A stretch of DNA of 32,097 bases from Pirellulales bacterium (GTDB taxonomy: Bacteria; Planctomycetota; Planctomycetia; Pirellulales; JACPPG01): NCBI GenBank assembly GCA_035546535.1, contig DASZWQ010000005.1, positions 1-32,097 of the forward strand, written 5' to 3'. The notes beneath the pieces are model-generated. The model ran no database searches. It worked only from the letters and a program-made list of their open reading frames with translations, and was not told where the DNA came from. Position numbers and translations under genes: made by a program. This document shows, in pieces, positions 1-11,100 of the stretch. Numbering within the stretch: the first letter of the stretch is position 1; each line of letters begins with the position of its first letter.

Positions 1-1
1 G

Positions 2-2860
2 AACTTCAACTCGGAAATTCTCAATGCCGGGCTCGAACAGACGATCCTGGCATCGGCCACCGGTCAGCAGACCGCTTCGGATTCGGAGACGTTGGCCACC
101 AATCAGCTCACCTTTGGCTCGGCCTCGGTCACGATCGTCAACGCGCCCCCCGTGCCCGCAACGTTGTCGGGCCGCGTGTACGTCGACAGCAACGGCGACG
201 GTACCTTCGACAGCGGCGATTCGGGGTTGGGTAACGTAGTCGTCGCGCTGTTCGATTCGTCCCACAACGCGGTTGGTTCGCCACAGATCACCGCGGCGGA
301 CGGTAGCTACTCGTTCACCAATCTCGCTCCGGGCACGTACTCCGTGGGCGAGGTCAAGCCGACCGGCTTCTTTGAAACCGCCGTGAATGTCGGCACGGTG
401 AACGGCGCCTCAAGCGGCACATCCAGCGGCCTGGACACGATCAACTCGATCGTTCTCGACTCGGGTTCGACCGGCGTGGACTATAACTTCGGCGTGCAGG
501 CGCCCGTCGGTCTGTCGGGCACCGCCTATGTCGATCAGAACAACGACCAGACATTCGACACCGGTGATACCGTTTTGGCCGGCGTCAGCGTGCAACTGCT
601 CGACTCGACCAACACCCCCGTCGGTTCACCGAAAGTGACGGACGCCAGCGGCAACTTCTCCTTCACAGGTCTGGCGCCGGGAACTTACTCGCTCAAAGAA
701 ACGCCCCCCGCCGGCGCGTTTGCCACGGCGGCCAACGTCGGTTCGATCAATGGCTCGCCGGTTGGCACCGCCAGTGACAGTCAGACCATCTCGACCATCG
801 CGCTGGGATCGGGCCAGGCCGGCACCGGATACGACTTCGCCCTTGGACAATTCGGGACAATCTCGGGCACGGAATTCATCGACAACGACGCCAATAACTC
901 CTTCAACACCGGCGACTCGCCGCTGCCGGGCGTCACGGTCCAGTTGCTCAATGCGGCCAGCCAGGTCGTCGACTCGAAGGTCACGGCCGCCGACGGAACT
1001 TACGCCTTCACTAATGTCGTGCCAGGCACCTACACGGTGCATGAAACGGATCCCGGTAACGGCCTGGTGCCCACCAGTTCCACGATCGGCAACGATAGTG
1101 GCACACAAGTGGGCGTCGACACGATCAGTTCGATCGTGATTGGCAACGGCACGGTTGCGTCAGGGTACAACTTCGGCACGCAGAGCAACATTCCACCGAT
1201 CGTGCAGGTACGGTTAGCGGCTACGGCGCTCGACGGCAGCGCGCTGCCCTCTACGATTCCCGGCGGATCGAAGTTCTGGCTGTACGAGTATGTGACCGAT
1301 TTGCGGCAACCGACGAGCGACGCGCTGGGCGTCGAAGAGGCCTATTCGACGATCACGTTCGACTCGTCGAAGTTCCAGGTGGTGAGCCCGCTCACTTTTG
1401 CCCCGAATTATCAGTTCAGCGAATCGCCATCGAATGGACAGGCGCCAACGAACCTGGCCAACGTCGGCGCCTTTGCCGGCACGACCAGCTTCCCCTCGTT
1501 AAACTTGGGGAATCAAGGGAGCCAGGAGCAGCTTGTCTTCCAAGTCGAGCTCGAGGCTGTGGGCGGTGGCTCTTCGGACATCACCGTAGGCCTGCCGACC
1601 AGCACGCCGTTGAATCCGCTCGGGATCGCCGTGTTTGCCGATCCGCCGGCGTTGGATTCGCCGCTATTGACGGCCTCGCAAGTGCATTTCATCGGCCTGA
1701 GCAATTTGCAGACGACCGAGCCGACGTTCGTATCGATCGATTCGCCGGTGACGGTGACAAACAGCAGCACGGCCGGCGCCACCACGCCGTTGAATTTCAC
1801 GGTGCACCTGAGCCAGCCGTCGCCCGTGCCGATCACGGTCACTTATACGACGCAAGACATCGGCAGCGATAATGCCGTCGGTGGCAATACGGCCTCGACA
1901 CCTGGCGCGGATTACGTCCTGCCCGATTTCGACGGCACGCCCGCCAATGAAAACGTCGGCGAGTTCACCATACCCGCCAACACGCAGGACCTGACAGTAC
2001 CGTTGGTGCAGGCGATCGGGAATTCCCTGAACCAGGCCGACAAGAGTTTCCATGTCGTCCTTACGAGTGCGGATAACAACATCGTCGTGTCGCAGTCGGC
2101 GAACTCCTCGCAAGCCGTTATCCAGTCGGCGGTGCCGCAGCCCACGATCACGGTGCAGCCGACTTCCGGAAGCGAGGGAGATGTTGCCACCTTCAGCGTG
2201 ACCGTCTCGGCCGGCAGCGGGCAAACGATCACGGTCCACTACGAGACGACCGCCAGCAGCCCGCAAAGCGCGATCCCGGGAACCGATTTCCAAGTCACCT
2301 CGGGCGACTTGACGTTCTTGCCAAGCAACACGGGCTCGACGCAAACGGTGCAGATCGCTCTGCCATTCGATCCGAGTGAAGTGCCGCCCACGACGTTCCA
2401 GTTCGTGCTGTCGGCGGCCACGAACGCCACGCTATCCGGCGGCCAGTCACAGCTCGCCGTGCTCGGCACGATTCTGCCGCCGGCGACCGGCAGCCTGTCG
2501 GGATTTGTCTATCACGACATCAACGGCAACGGCCTGCGCGATGCGGGCGAAACGGGATATGCCGGCGTCACCGTTGCTCTGACGGGTACGACGATCTTCG
2601 GTCAGCAAGTGAGTCTGACGACCACGACCGCGGCCGACGGCTCGTACGTGTTCAGCCACCTGGTGGCAGGGCATTACGTCATCAAAGAGACGCAGCCGTT
2701 GATCTTCCTTGAGGGGCTCGATCACATCGGCACTCAAGGCGGCGATGCGTCCGTCCAGGATCAATTCACGATCGATCTGGGGAACGGCGTCGCCGGAACC
2801 AATAACAACTTCGGCGAAGGTGACGTCAACCCGAATATGTTCTGGTGGCCGTACTTCTAA
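2..2860 (+). CDS. Large SdrD-B / Calx-beta repeat surface protein, C-terminal part (5' end outside window)
   Basis: The frame is open from the window edge, so the start lies upstream; the TTG at 92 is only an internal codon. The visible 952 residues are entirely extracellular repeat modules. Three SdrD-B-like (Cna-B fold) units lie at about 158-505, 506-853 and 854-1195, with Asp/Asn-rich calcium loops (DSNGDGTFDSGD in the first). Next come a cohesin-like module (about 1196-1725), two Calx-beta-like domains (about 1728-2125 and 2148-2485) and a fourth SdrD-B unit (about 2489-2835). The protein ends in an aromatic tail, MFWWPYF. I saw no Cys. Such proteins are generally calcium-stabilised adhesins or matrix components; that role is inferred here from domain types only. 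It is convergent with the BBP7 gene, 71 bases away. The domain families are fairly sure, the function is not. Confidence 0.85.
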   Translation, partial: NFNSEILNAGLEQTILASATGQQTASDSETLATNQLTFGSASVTIVNAPPVPATLSGRVYVDSNGDGTFDSGDSGLGNVVVALFDSSHNAVGSPQITAADGSYSFTNLAPGTYSVGEVKPTGFFETAVNVGTVNGASSGTSSGLDTINSIVLDSGSTGVDYNFGVQAPVGLSGTAYVDQNNDQTFDTGDTVLAGVSVQLLDSTNTPVGSPKVTDASGNFSFTGLAPGTYSLKETPPAGAFATAANVGSINGSPVGTASDSQTISTIALGSGQAGTGYDFALGQFGTISGTEFIDNDANNSFNTGDSPLPGVTVQLLNAASQVVDSKVTAADGTYAFTNVVPGTYTVHETDPGNGLVPTSSTIGNDSGTQVGVDTISSIVIGNGTVASGYNFGTQSNIPPIVQVRLAATALDGSALPSTIPGGSKFWLYEYVTDLRQPTSDALGVEEAYSTITFDSSKFQVVSPLTFAPNYQFSESPSNGQAPTNLANVGAFAGTTSFPSLNLGNQGSQEQLVFQVELEAVGGGSSDITVGLPTSTPLNPLGIAVFADPPALDSPLLTASQVHFIGLSNLQTTEPTFVSIDSPVTVTNSSTAGATTPLNFTVHLSQPSPVPITVTYTTQDIGSDNAVGGNTASTPGADYVLPDFDGTPANENVGEFTIPANTQDLTVPLVQAIGNSLNQADKSFHVVLTSADNNIVVSQSANSSQAVIQSAVPQPTITVQPTSGSEGDVATFSVTVSAGSGQTITVHYETTASSPQSAIPGTDFQVTSGDLTFLPSNTGSTQTVQIALPFDPSEVPPTTFQFVLSAATNATLSGGQSQLAVLGTILPPATGSLSGFVYHDINGNGLRDAGETGYAGVTVALTGTTIFGQQVSLTTTTAADGSYVFSHLVAGHYVIKETQPLIFLEGLDHIGTQGGDASVQDQFTIDLGNGVAGTNNNFGEGDVNPNMFWWPYF
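167..1200 (+). repeat. Three tandem SdrD-B coding repeats with exact 348-bp period
   Basis: The Ser codon of the recurring L/I-S-G start motif falls at 167, 515 and 863, so the spacing is exactly 348 bp (116 codons) twice. Each unit runs from the L/I-S-G strand through a calcium-loop motif, a GxYxFTxxxPGTY motif and a closing YNFG or YDFA motif. The DNA has diverged clearly between units, so this is an old duplication kept in register rather than a recent one. The third unit has a degraded loop (DNDANNSFNTGD). Confidence 0.8.
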
Positions 2861-2931
2861 AATCGGCCCTATCGACAGTCGTAAGAGAAGCCGTGCGCGC
2901 CGCGCCTCAATTGTCGAAGTGCGGCTGTCCA

Positions 2932-4602
2932 CTACCAGCGATACTCGAAGCCGGTCGTAAAGCCCTGCAGCCACATGTCGGTCGGGTTGTTGAGGAACAT
3001 CGGCCGTGCGACGACTTGCGGCGCACCGGGCGTATAGGGCGGATTGACGACGAAATCGATCTCGTTCCCCGGTCGTACCAGCCGCGTGATGTACGTGAAG
3101 TTGTAACCGACCGTGGCCCGCCAGCCGGGCGTGATCTGATAGCCGAGCTTCAGGTTCAGCTCCGGAATCATCGAGAACTGGTTGCGGCGATAGACGCCCA
3201 TGTTGCTGGGCTGTGTGAGTAGGCCGCCGGCATAGTCGGTCGATGTGGTGCCGGTGCGAACGCGCGTGAACCCGTCGATGTTGACGATTTCATTCATGTT
3301 GCCCAGGGCGATCTTGCCGGTCGTTTCCAGCACCCAGCGGCCCTTGCGGATATCGCTGAACAGCCCGATATCGCCACCGTTGAAATTGTTCTTTACCCCG
3401 AAACTATCCAGGTTTTGAAAGCCTGCGCCAGCCGGCAGTCCGCCACCGACGGTATTGATGTTGTCCTGAATTTGAATGCCTTCCTCAGTGCGGAACCAGC
3501 GGTAGCCGCCCACGAGGAACATGCGATGGTCGTGCAGCAGGTTGACGCCGATCAAGCGTTTGAGCAGCACATTGGCCGACTGGATCGAGCTGGACGAGGT
3601 GATATGGATGCTACCGTCGAGATTCAACGTGCCACCGCCCGGCCCCACGAAGTTCGGGTACGCTACCAGCAGCGCCGATTGGGCCGGCGGCTGCGCCGGT
3701 AAATGCGGCGGCGGCGGCGTGAGTGTCGGCGGGGCTGGATTGAAGTAGGGACGGGCCAAGATAGGGTCCGACGTGGATCCGTTACTGAAGATCGACGTGG
3801 CGTTGTAGTTCGTCGTCTCGGTGCCGAGGGCGTAGTAATTACCTTCCACGGCCAGCACGTCGCCCACGAGCCATGCGCCCAGGGTAACGCGGCCGCCGCT
3901 GCGCATGTCCGTATTCAGCCGTTGGTCGCCGAACAGGATGCTCGTACCCGGCTGGCCCAGAACGCCGGCCTGGTTTTGCGGAGTGCCCAGCGGGCTGGTG
4001 GTGACCAAGGGGGGAACGTGATTTCCCTTGACCCAGAAGCCCAGGTAGTCGAAATCGGCCCACATCGAGCGGCACGAGTAAATCTCGTTCCACAAGACGT
4101 TGGTCGTAGGCACGGAGCGGACCGCCGCCATGAAACTGCTCATTTGCTGCGGCGAACCGTAGCCGTCGCAGTCGCCGTCGACGTATTCCTCGTCGCCGCC
4201 GGCTTGAGGTGCTGATGGCACCTCTTCGCCTGCGGAGTAGTCGTTGTTCGTGGATGCGTAGTGCATCATTTGCGGCGCGGGGACATTCCCTTGTGTACTT
4301 GCCATCAAGGCATTGATGCGGTTGTTCGCCGATTGCGGAAGTACGGCGACCTGAGGATCAATAAGCTCCGAAGCCGCGGACTCGTCCGCTCCGAAGCCAA
4401 ACGAGGGGCCCAGAGAGGGCGCCGATACCTGGCTGATCGCCGCGGCCGGCGTGTTCTCGACAGCCGCAGCTTTCGCTTGCTGCCGTTTGAGGTAATACGA
4501 GTCGACCACGCCCTTGGTCGGAGTGGGGGCCCGGGGGGATTGTCCCCAGGCGACCACAGCGAACTGGGCAATGGCCGCTATCAAAACTGCGACGCGGATC
4601 AT
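2932..4602 (-). CDS. BBP7-family outer-membrane beta-barrel protein
   Basis: This is a predicted outer-membrane beta-barrel of the BBP7 family, which I know from planctomycetes; its substrate is unknown. I chose the ATG at 4602 (556 aa) because it starts a clean signal peptide, MIRVAVLIAAIAQFAVVAWG, then QSPRAP. The open frame continues to 4866, but that extension is Arg-rich and unlike a leader. A G-rich stretch about 9 nt upstream could be the ribosome site. Residues about 20-170 are a low-complexity Ala/Gln/Ser linker. From about 180 the family pattern is clear: ADFDYLGFWVKG, TSPLGTPQNQAGVLGQPGT, the SGGRVTLG strand, ILARPYFN, NNFNGGDIGL, MIPELNLKLGYQ and the terminal GFEYRW with its aromatic last residue. 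A Pro-rich insertion (TPPPPHLPAQPPA) sits in a likely loop. It is convergent with the upstream surface-protein gene and divergent from the giant. Confidence 0.9.
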   Translation of the reverse strand: MIRVAVLIAAIAQFAVVAWGQSPRAPTPTKGVVDSYYLKRQQAKAAAVENTPAAAISQVSAPSLGPSFGFGADESAASELIDPQVAVLPQSANNRINALMASTQGNVPAPQMMHYASTNNDYSAGEEVPSAPQAGGDEEYVDGDCDGYGSPQQMSSFMAAVRSVPTTNVLWNEIYSCRSMWADFDYLGFWVKGNHVPPLVTTSPLGTPQNQAGVLGQPGTSILFGDQRLNTDMRSGGRVTLGAWLVGDVLAVEGNYYALGTETTNYNATSIFSNGSTSDPILARPYFNPAPPTLTPPPPHLPAQPPAQSALLVAYPNFVGPGGGTLNLDGSIHITSSSSIQSANVLLKRLIGVNLLHDHRMFLVGGYRWFRTEEGIQIQDNINTVGGGLPAGAGFQNLDSFGVKNNFNGGDIGLFSDIRKGRWVLETTGKIALGNMNEIVNIDGFTRVRTGTTSTDYAGGLLTQPSNMGVYRRNQFSMIPELNLKLGYQITPGWRATVGYNFTYITRLVRPGNEIDFVVNPPYTPGAPQVVARPMFLNNPTDMWLQGFTTGFEYRW

Positions 4603-4692
4603 GCCTATTGACCCCCCGATGAAAGTCCAAACCGTCGGCCGGCCGTGCCAGTTCTGACGGTTGTGCGGTATATGCCAGATCGTCCGAATGAT

Positions 4693-4713
4693 CCGATTCT
4701 TCCAAAGAATCGG
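4693..4713. promoter_or_regulatory. 9-bp perfect inverted repeat upstream of BBP7 gene
   Basis: CCGATTCTT and AAGAATCGG are separated by three bases (CCA). The repeat lies about 90 nt before the chosen BBP7 start. It could be a leader hairpin or an operator-like dyad. There is no U-tract, so I do not call it a terminator. Confidence 0.45.
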
Positions 4714-5006
4714 GGGCTCCCGGCATAGTCTCCCGCGCTTTCCGGAGTGATGCGGGGCACGTAGCTTTCCACGGTCCCTCATTCTGCCCGCGGCAGTTAC
4801 GAGGCGCGGTCGTGTTTGCATGCCCGCGGGAGGACTGTCGGCAGCCCCTGGACGGAAACTGCGCATACGGCTGCCAGGCAGGGGGCGTCAGCTTCGGAAA
4901 TCGGGGGGCGAATCGTCTCCGAGGACCGTTTAGCGCGAGCGAAGCAAGGCGGGGGGTGACGCGGAGAGTGCCGCAATTTCGCGATTCGCAAACTTTAACT
5001 TTTTAA

Positions 5007-5035
5007 TTGACTATTCTGCCACCCCAGCGGATATT
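5007..5035 (+). promoter_or_regulatory. Candidate sigma-70-type promoter of the giant gene
   Basis: TTGACT (5007-5012) and GATATT (5030-5035) are 17 bp apart. The first differs from TTGACA at one base and the second matches TATAAT at four of six. The pair lies in the only AT-rich stretch before the GTG start and would give a leader of roughly 90 nt. It is a prediction by eye. Confidence 0.4.
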
Positions 5036-5117
5036 CGGTAGAACTTTCAATTTTTTCCGTCCCCGATAAGGAACAGAGCCTCAACAGGGCCCTGCGGTGG
5101 GCGGGATGCGGGTCAAC

Positions 5118-5126
5118 AGGGGAGGG
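5118..5126 (+). promoter_or_regulatory. Strong ribosome binding site that fixes a GTG start
   Basis: AGGGGAGGG ends 7 nt before the GTG at 5134. This supports GTG rather than a later ATG as the start of the 4473-residue protein. Confidence 0.7.
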
Positions 5127-5133
5127 CCTCTCC

Positions 5134-8100
5134 GTGGGTTTCTGGCAATTGTCTCGCGCGCGCCGGGCGCTCTTTAGTAAGAAGAAGGATTTGCTAGGTG
5201 CCACGCTAGCGCGGCGCAGCTCCAACCTGTTCATCGAACCGCTCGAAGAGCGCTTGCTGTTCTCGATTGCGCCGACCTTGGTTTCGGTCATCAGCAATAT
5301 CCCCACGGACGGCGCCTCGCTGAGCACGGATCCCAACCATCCGACCGCCTTCACGCAAGCTCCGCAGCAACTGATCCTGAATTTCGACAGCAGCCAGACC
5401 ATCGACCCCACGACGCTGGCAGCCGGAATTCAGATCGTGCGCGCGAATGGCGACAGCATCATCGGCAATTCAAACGACATTGCGCTGGTCGCGCAGCCGT
5501 CGAATCCCGTGGCCACCAAGTCCTACGATTACTTCGAGGGGATTCCCGAGCAGACCAACCAGGTCGTGATTCGTTTTCTGAACACGCTTCCTGATGACAC
5601 CTATCAAATCTCGGTCACCAGCGCGCTGAAGAATACTTCAGGGCAATCGGTCAGCAATCCTCAGTCGCTCAAGTTCTCGCTCAACTACGGCGCCCAGGTG
5701 TCAGCCGTCGTGCCGCAACCGGTGACGCGCGTTAACGGAGTGCTGACGCAGGCGGCAAACCAGATTCAGGTTTATTTTACGAACGACACGCTACAGACGC
5801 TGCCTGGGACGAACAACCTCGATCCTTCGCTGTTTCAGTTGATTTTCACGGGCGCCAACGGTGGCACGGCCACAACGGCGGACGACGTCACGTACAATCC
5901 CACGTCGGTTGTCTACGACTCGACGTCGAACATGGCGACGCTGACGTTCTCGAAAGCGCTCGACCAGCTCGGCAGCGGGACCGGCACGTTCCGTCTGCGC
6001 ATCGGCGACGATGCCGTGAATGGCGGCACGTCGACGGTCGATGTCGGGAACAGCTCGAAACTCCCGTCGATCGCCGGGTTCACGACCTTCAGCGGAGCGT
6101 TTCCGGTTGGCCAGCTCGATTCGGCCAACACGCTGGTCTCCAATAGTACGCTGCTCACCAACGCCCAGATTGCAGCCCCCGATCCCAACAATCCCGACGA
6201 TCCCCTGCGCGACCCGCTCCTTTATCCCGGAGGCGTGACCGATCCGGGCCAGCAGAATCAGCCGGCGCCGACTTCGAGCGACACGCCGATGACGGGCCAG
6301 ATTCCGGCAATCGATACGATCGACGATTCGAATCACTTTTACAGTTCGCCCAACATCGATCCAAGTTCGGGAGTCAGTCCGCAGGCTACCTTCGGACCCG
6401 ACTCCGCTGCCAGTGGGATCACGACGCTCTATTACAACTTCCGTGCCATCTATGGCACCGATCCGTTGGGCAATCCGCTGATCAATCAGATCACGGCGCA
6501 GCAAGAACAGGACGTGCGCGACATCTTCACGCTGTGGGGGCATTACCTCGGCGTGCAATTCGTCGAAACCGCGACGCAGGGTTTGACGATCGCCACGGGC
6601 GACACGCGGGCCGTCGCCTCGTACATTCCGGTCACGAGCCTGAACGGCATCGAGGGGCTCAGTCAGATCACCGGCGACGACAACACCGTTACGACCATCC
6701 CTGTTGCCATCGTCAGCAATCTCACCGACTGGGGAGCAAGCGAATACGGCGGCGCCTATTTCCAGCAGGCCATGCAGCAGATTGGTCACTACCTGGGCTT
6801 GAACCAGTCAAACGACCTGCCCGGCTTGCAAGTCATGGGCAGCTCGGGCGCCGCGACGGATACCAGCGGCAACCCGATCACTAACACGCCGGAGCCGGTG
6901 CTGCCGGGCAACTTCGACATCATGGACGGGCAGTACCTGTACCGCCCCGACGGCAGCGATATCAACGTCTACAGCTTCTCGCTCGAGCACTCGGGCACAT
7001 TCTCCGCTGAGACGATCGCGCAGCGCGCGCCGGTCAGCAGTCTGCTTAACACGGTGCTGACGTTGTACGATAGCTCGGGCAATATGATTGCCCGCAACGA
7101 CGACTATTTCGGTTCCGACTCGTACATCAATGTCCCCTTGCAGTCTGGGCAGTACTACATCGTCGTCACCAGCACGGGCAACACGGATTTCAATCCGAAC
7201 GTGCCGTTGAGCGGCAATGGCGGCACGACCCAGGGTTTCTACGACCTGCGCTTGAGCTTCAACCCGATTCCGCCCGACAAGCAGTTGACGGACATCGGCG
7301 GTCAGGCGCTGGATGGCGACCTGGATGGGATCGCGGGCGGGGATTTCAACTTCTGGTTCCAGGTCGGCGACTCGTCGAACACAATTTTCGTCGACAAGAC
7401 CGCGGCAGCCGGCGGCAATGGCAGCCTCACGAGCCCCTTCAATAATCTGGCAACCGCGCTCACGGCCGCCACGAGCCTTTCGGCCGGCGGCACGAAGGAA
7501 GTGATCCTCCGCATCGAAGGGAACGGCGGAGCCGACGGCAACGTTTCGACTCTCGGTGACGATGTCGCTTACGAGATCGGTCGCAATTCGCTCGGCAATC
7601 CGCTATCCGACGGCACGACCTTCAACGTGCCCAAGGGCGTCACGGTGATGATCGACGCCGGGGCCGTGCTGAAGCTGCAGGGCGCGAATGTGAATGCCGG
7701 CACCTTCGCACAGGGTGACAACCGCAGCGGCGGCGCCATTCAAGTCCTGGGAACGCCGCACCAAAGTGTGTACTTCACTTCCGATAACAACGAGTCGATC
7801 GGCGTCGACACCAATCCGCTGCACACGACGCCGCTACCGGGTGATTGGGGTGGCCTGGTATTCCAGAACGATTCGGATTACGAGCAGAACGGCGTCTTTT
7901 TGAACTACGTGGCGCACGCCGACATTTCTTACGGCGGCGGTCCGGTGAACGTCGTCGGCCAGCAGCAGGTATACACGCCGATCGACCTGGTCACCTCGCG
8001 GCCCACGATCCTGGACAACAACATTCACGACAACGGCAATGCAGCGATCAGCGCCGATCCGGACAGCTTCCAATTCAGCCTGGTCGAGGGAAACAGTGCC

Positions 8101-11100
8101 GCGCAAGGCGGAACCTTCATCGCCGACTACAATCGGGCCGGTCCGCTGGTGCATGGCAACGTGTTGGCGCGCGACAGCATCAACGGCCTGTTCATTCGTA
8201 TTCGAGTGAATGCTGGCGAACCGATCGACGTCTTGGACGTCACGGCTCAATTGGCCTCGACCGACATCGTGTACGTGCTGTCGCAGAACCTGGAGGTGCA
8301 AGGGGAAACCGGCGGGAACGTGGCCCTTGACGCCAATGGCCAGGTTACCGACACCACCCTCGCGGATGCCGATGGTCAAGCGCGCCTCAGCGCCGGCGGC
8401 GGCGTCGGCAACCTGGTGGTCGATCCCGGCGTGATCGTCAAGAGTAACAACTCGCGCATTGAAGTCGGCATGGGCGCGCAGCTCATTGCCGAGGGGACTT
8501 CGGCCAAGCCGATCATCTTCACCTCGCTATTTGACGACACTTACGGCGCCGGCGGGGTGTTCGCGACGACGGGCAACTTCAGCAGCATCGGCAATGCCGG
8601 GGACTGGTCGGGCTTCTTCTTCAATCCGATTTCCACGGGCAGCTTCGATCACGTCGAGATTACGGATGCCGGCGGCATGTCGTCGATCGAGGGCGGCTTC
8701 GCCGACTTCAATGCCGTGGAAATCTACCAGGCCACGGTGCGTATCGCCGATAGTGTCATCGAAAACAACGCCGGCGGCGCCGACTCCACGAATCGCAATG
8801 GCCGTGGCTCGAATGCGGCCGCGGCAATTTACGTCATCGGTGCTCAGCCGGTGATCGTCAACAACATCATCCGCAACAATAAAGGCGATGCGATCAGCAT
8901 CAATGCCAACAGTCTCAACGCGGAAAACGTCCCCGATTGGGGGCGCAGCACCGGAACGCTCGGGCGCTTCACGCAGTTTGACGACAATTATGGTCCGCTC
9001 GTGCGGTTGAACGTGCTGCAGGGCAACGATATGAACGCCATGGAGGTTCGTGGCGCCACGCTCGATACGCAGTCAATCTGGGACGATACCGACATCACGC
9101 ACGTTTTGCTAAGCAACATCGACATCCCGAATTTCGAGAGCGTCGGCGGCCTCGAGCTGAAGAGCAGTCCCACGCAGAGCCTGGTCGTCAAGCTCGCCGG
9201 ACAAACGGCCGGCTTCACCGCCGGCGGACAGCCCCTCGACATTTCCAACCGCATCGGCGGCACGTTGCAGATTCTTGGCACGCCGGGTCATCCCGTCGTC
9301 CTCACTTCGCTGGGCGACAACACGGTGGGGGCCGGCGTCGACCTGTCGGGCAATCCGGTGCTCGTCACGGTACCGCCGACTCCGTCGCTCAATATTCAAT
9401 TCGAATTCGACTCGACGGTGCCGACTGCTGCCCGCGCGGCTTTGCAGCAGGCGGCTGCCGCCTGGGCCGCGGTCATTCACACGCCCGTCACGATCACGAT
9501 CGACGTCAGCTTCGCTCATGGATTGCCGACGGACGTGCTTGGCGACACGTTGCCCGTGTTCGCATCGCTCGACTACGACCAGGTGCGCTCGGCGATGATC
9601 GCCAACGAGCAATCGGACGACCAATTCCTAAGCCTGCTGCCGACGTTCTCGCAGCTTCAAACGACGTTCCCGGACAATACTTATACGCTCAACAGCAGCA
9701 TGCAAGTGGCCCGGTCCGAGGCGCTAGCCCTGGGCTTCAGTCCGAATGTCCTGCCGACGCAGGTGTCGAAGGTCGATGGCAAGACGCCGGTCGACGCGAC
9801 CATGGAGTTCAGCCTCGATTTCCCCTTCGATTTCACTAATTCCGACGGCACGACGGCGGGCGACGTCGACTTCACGGCCGTAGCGACTCACGAGATCGGC
9901 CACGCGCTGGGCTTCGATAGCGCCGTCGACGACATCGTGGGGGGCGTTAAGCAAGTCAGCATGACGCCGCTCGACATGTTCCGTTTGGCGCCGGGCCAGG
10001 GGGCTACGAATTTCACCAACGCGCCGCGCCTGCTCGAGTCCACGGCCGTGGGCACGCAGGTCTTTTACGACGGCGGAGAGTTCGACAATCCTTCGTTGAT
10101 GGTTCCTGGTTCGACGGCGGGCGATATCCCGCTCTCGACCGGTACCGACTTCCAAGCCAGCCACTGGGAGTACCGTGGTGATCTCTCGTCCACGACGCCG
10201 ATCGGCATCATGGACCCTGTCATCCTCAACGGCGAGCACATCCAGCAGACCGACATTCGAGCGATGGAACTGTTGGGGTGGAATACCTCGAGCACGGCCG
10301 GGGCCGGCGCCTGGCAGGGGATCACGCTCACGCAATACGCCAATGACCGCAATGTCGCCCTGGTCAACGAGCTGGAGCCGTCGTATACCGGTTCGACCGG
10401 TGATACCAACGGCGCGATTACCACGGCGCAATCGCTCGGTTCGTTGGCCCCCGACCAATTGAACGGCGACGAGAATCTGCGCCTGGGTTTCACGGTCAAC
10501 GGCTCAATCAGCTACGACAACCCGGCGGATCAGGACATCTATTCGTTCCAGGGTACGGCCGGTACGGAAGTGTGGATGCAGATTTCCAACACCACATCGT
10601 CCCTCGATACGGTTTTGCAACTGGTACAAGTCGCCAGCGACGGGTCGACGACCGTCGTGGCACAGAGCGACAACGCCTACGCCGAACTGACGACCCCGGG
10701 GTTGATGCAACAGGAAAATCTGGCGATCAATCCGAACGCGTATTCGACCTCAACGACGACCTACGCGCCAAATCCGCAGCCACTGGCGCTCGGCAATTTC
10801 TCGGGCGGCGTTCCGTCGTTGGCCAACGACTTCCAGCCCGATCCGACCGGCGTCAACGCGGAGTTGTACAGCAAGAACCAGATGGACGCGGGAATGCGGG
10901 TGACCTTGCCGGGAACCGCCGGGCAGACGTTTGCCTACTACGTGCGCGTACTGAGCAAGAACGGGCAGACCAGCGGCCAATACACGCTGCAGATCCGCCT
11001 GCAGGAACAGCCCGAGGTGGCAGGCAGCACCGTCCAATTCGCCGATATCCGCAATGCGACGACAGCCATCAACGTGCAAGGGCTGCCAGACAGCTCGCCG

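Larger units (their letters stand above)
4603..5133. other. Divergent intergenic region between BBP7 gene and giant surface-protein gene
   Basis: These 531 bases separate two divergent start sites and hold no convincing gene. An open frame continues the BBP7 frame up to 4866, but it looks like read-through of leader DNA. The region contains a perfect 9-bp inverted repeat on the BBP7 side (4693-4713), an AT-rich patch (about 4988-5010) and a promoter-like pair facing the giant gene (5007-5035). Confidence 0.6.
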
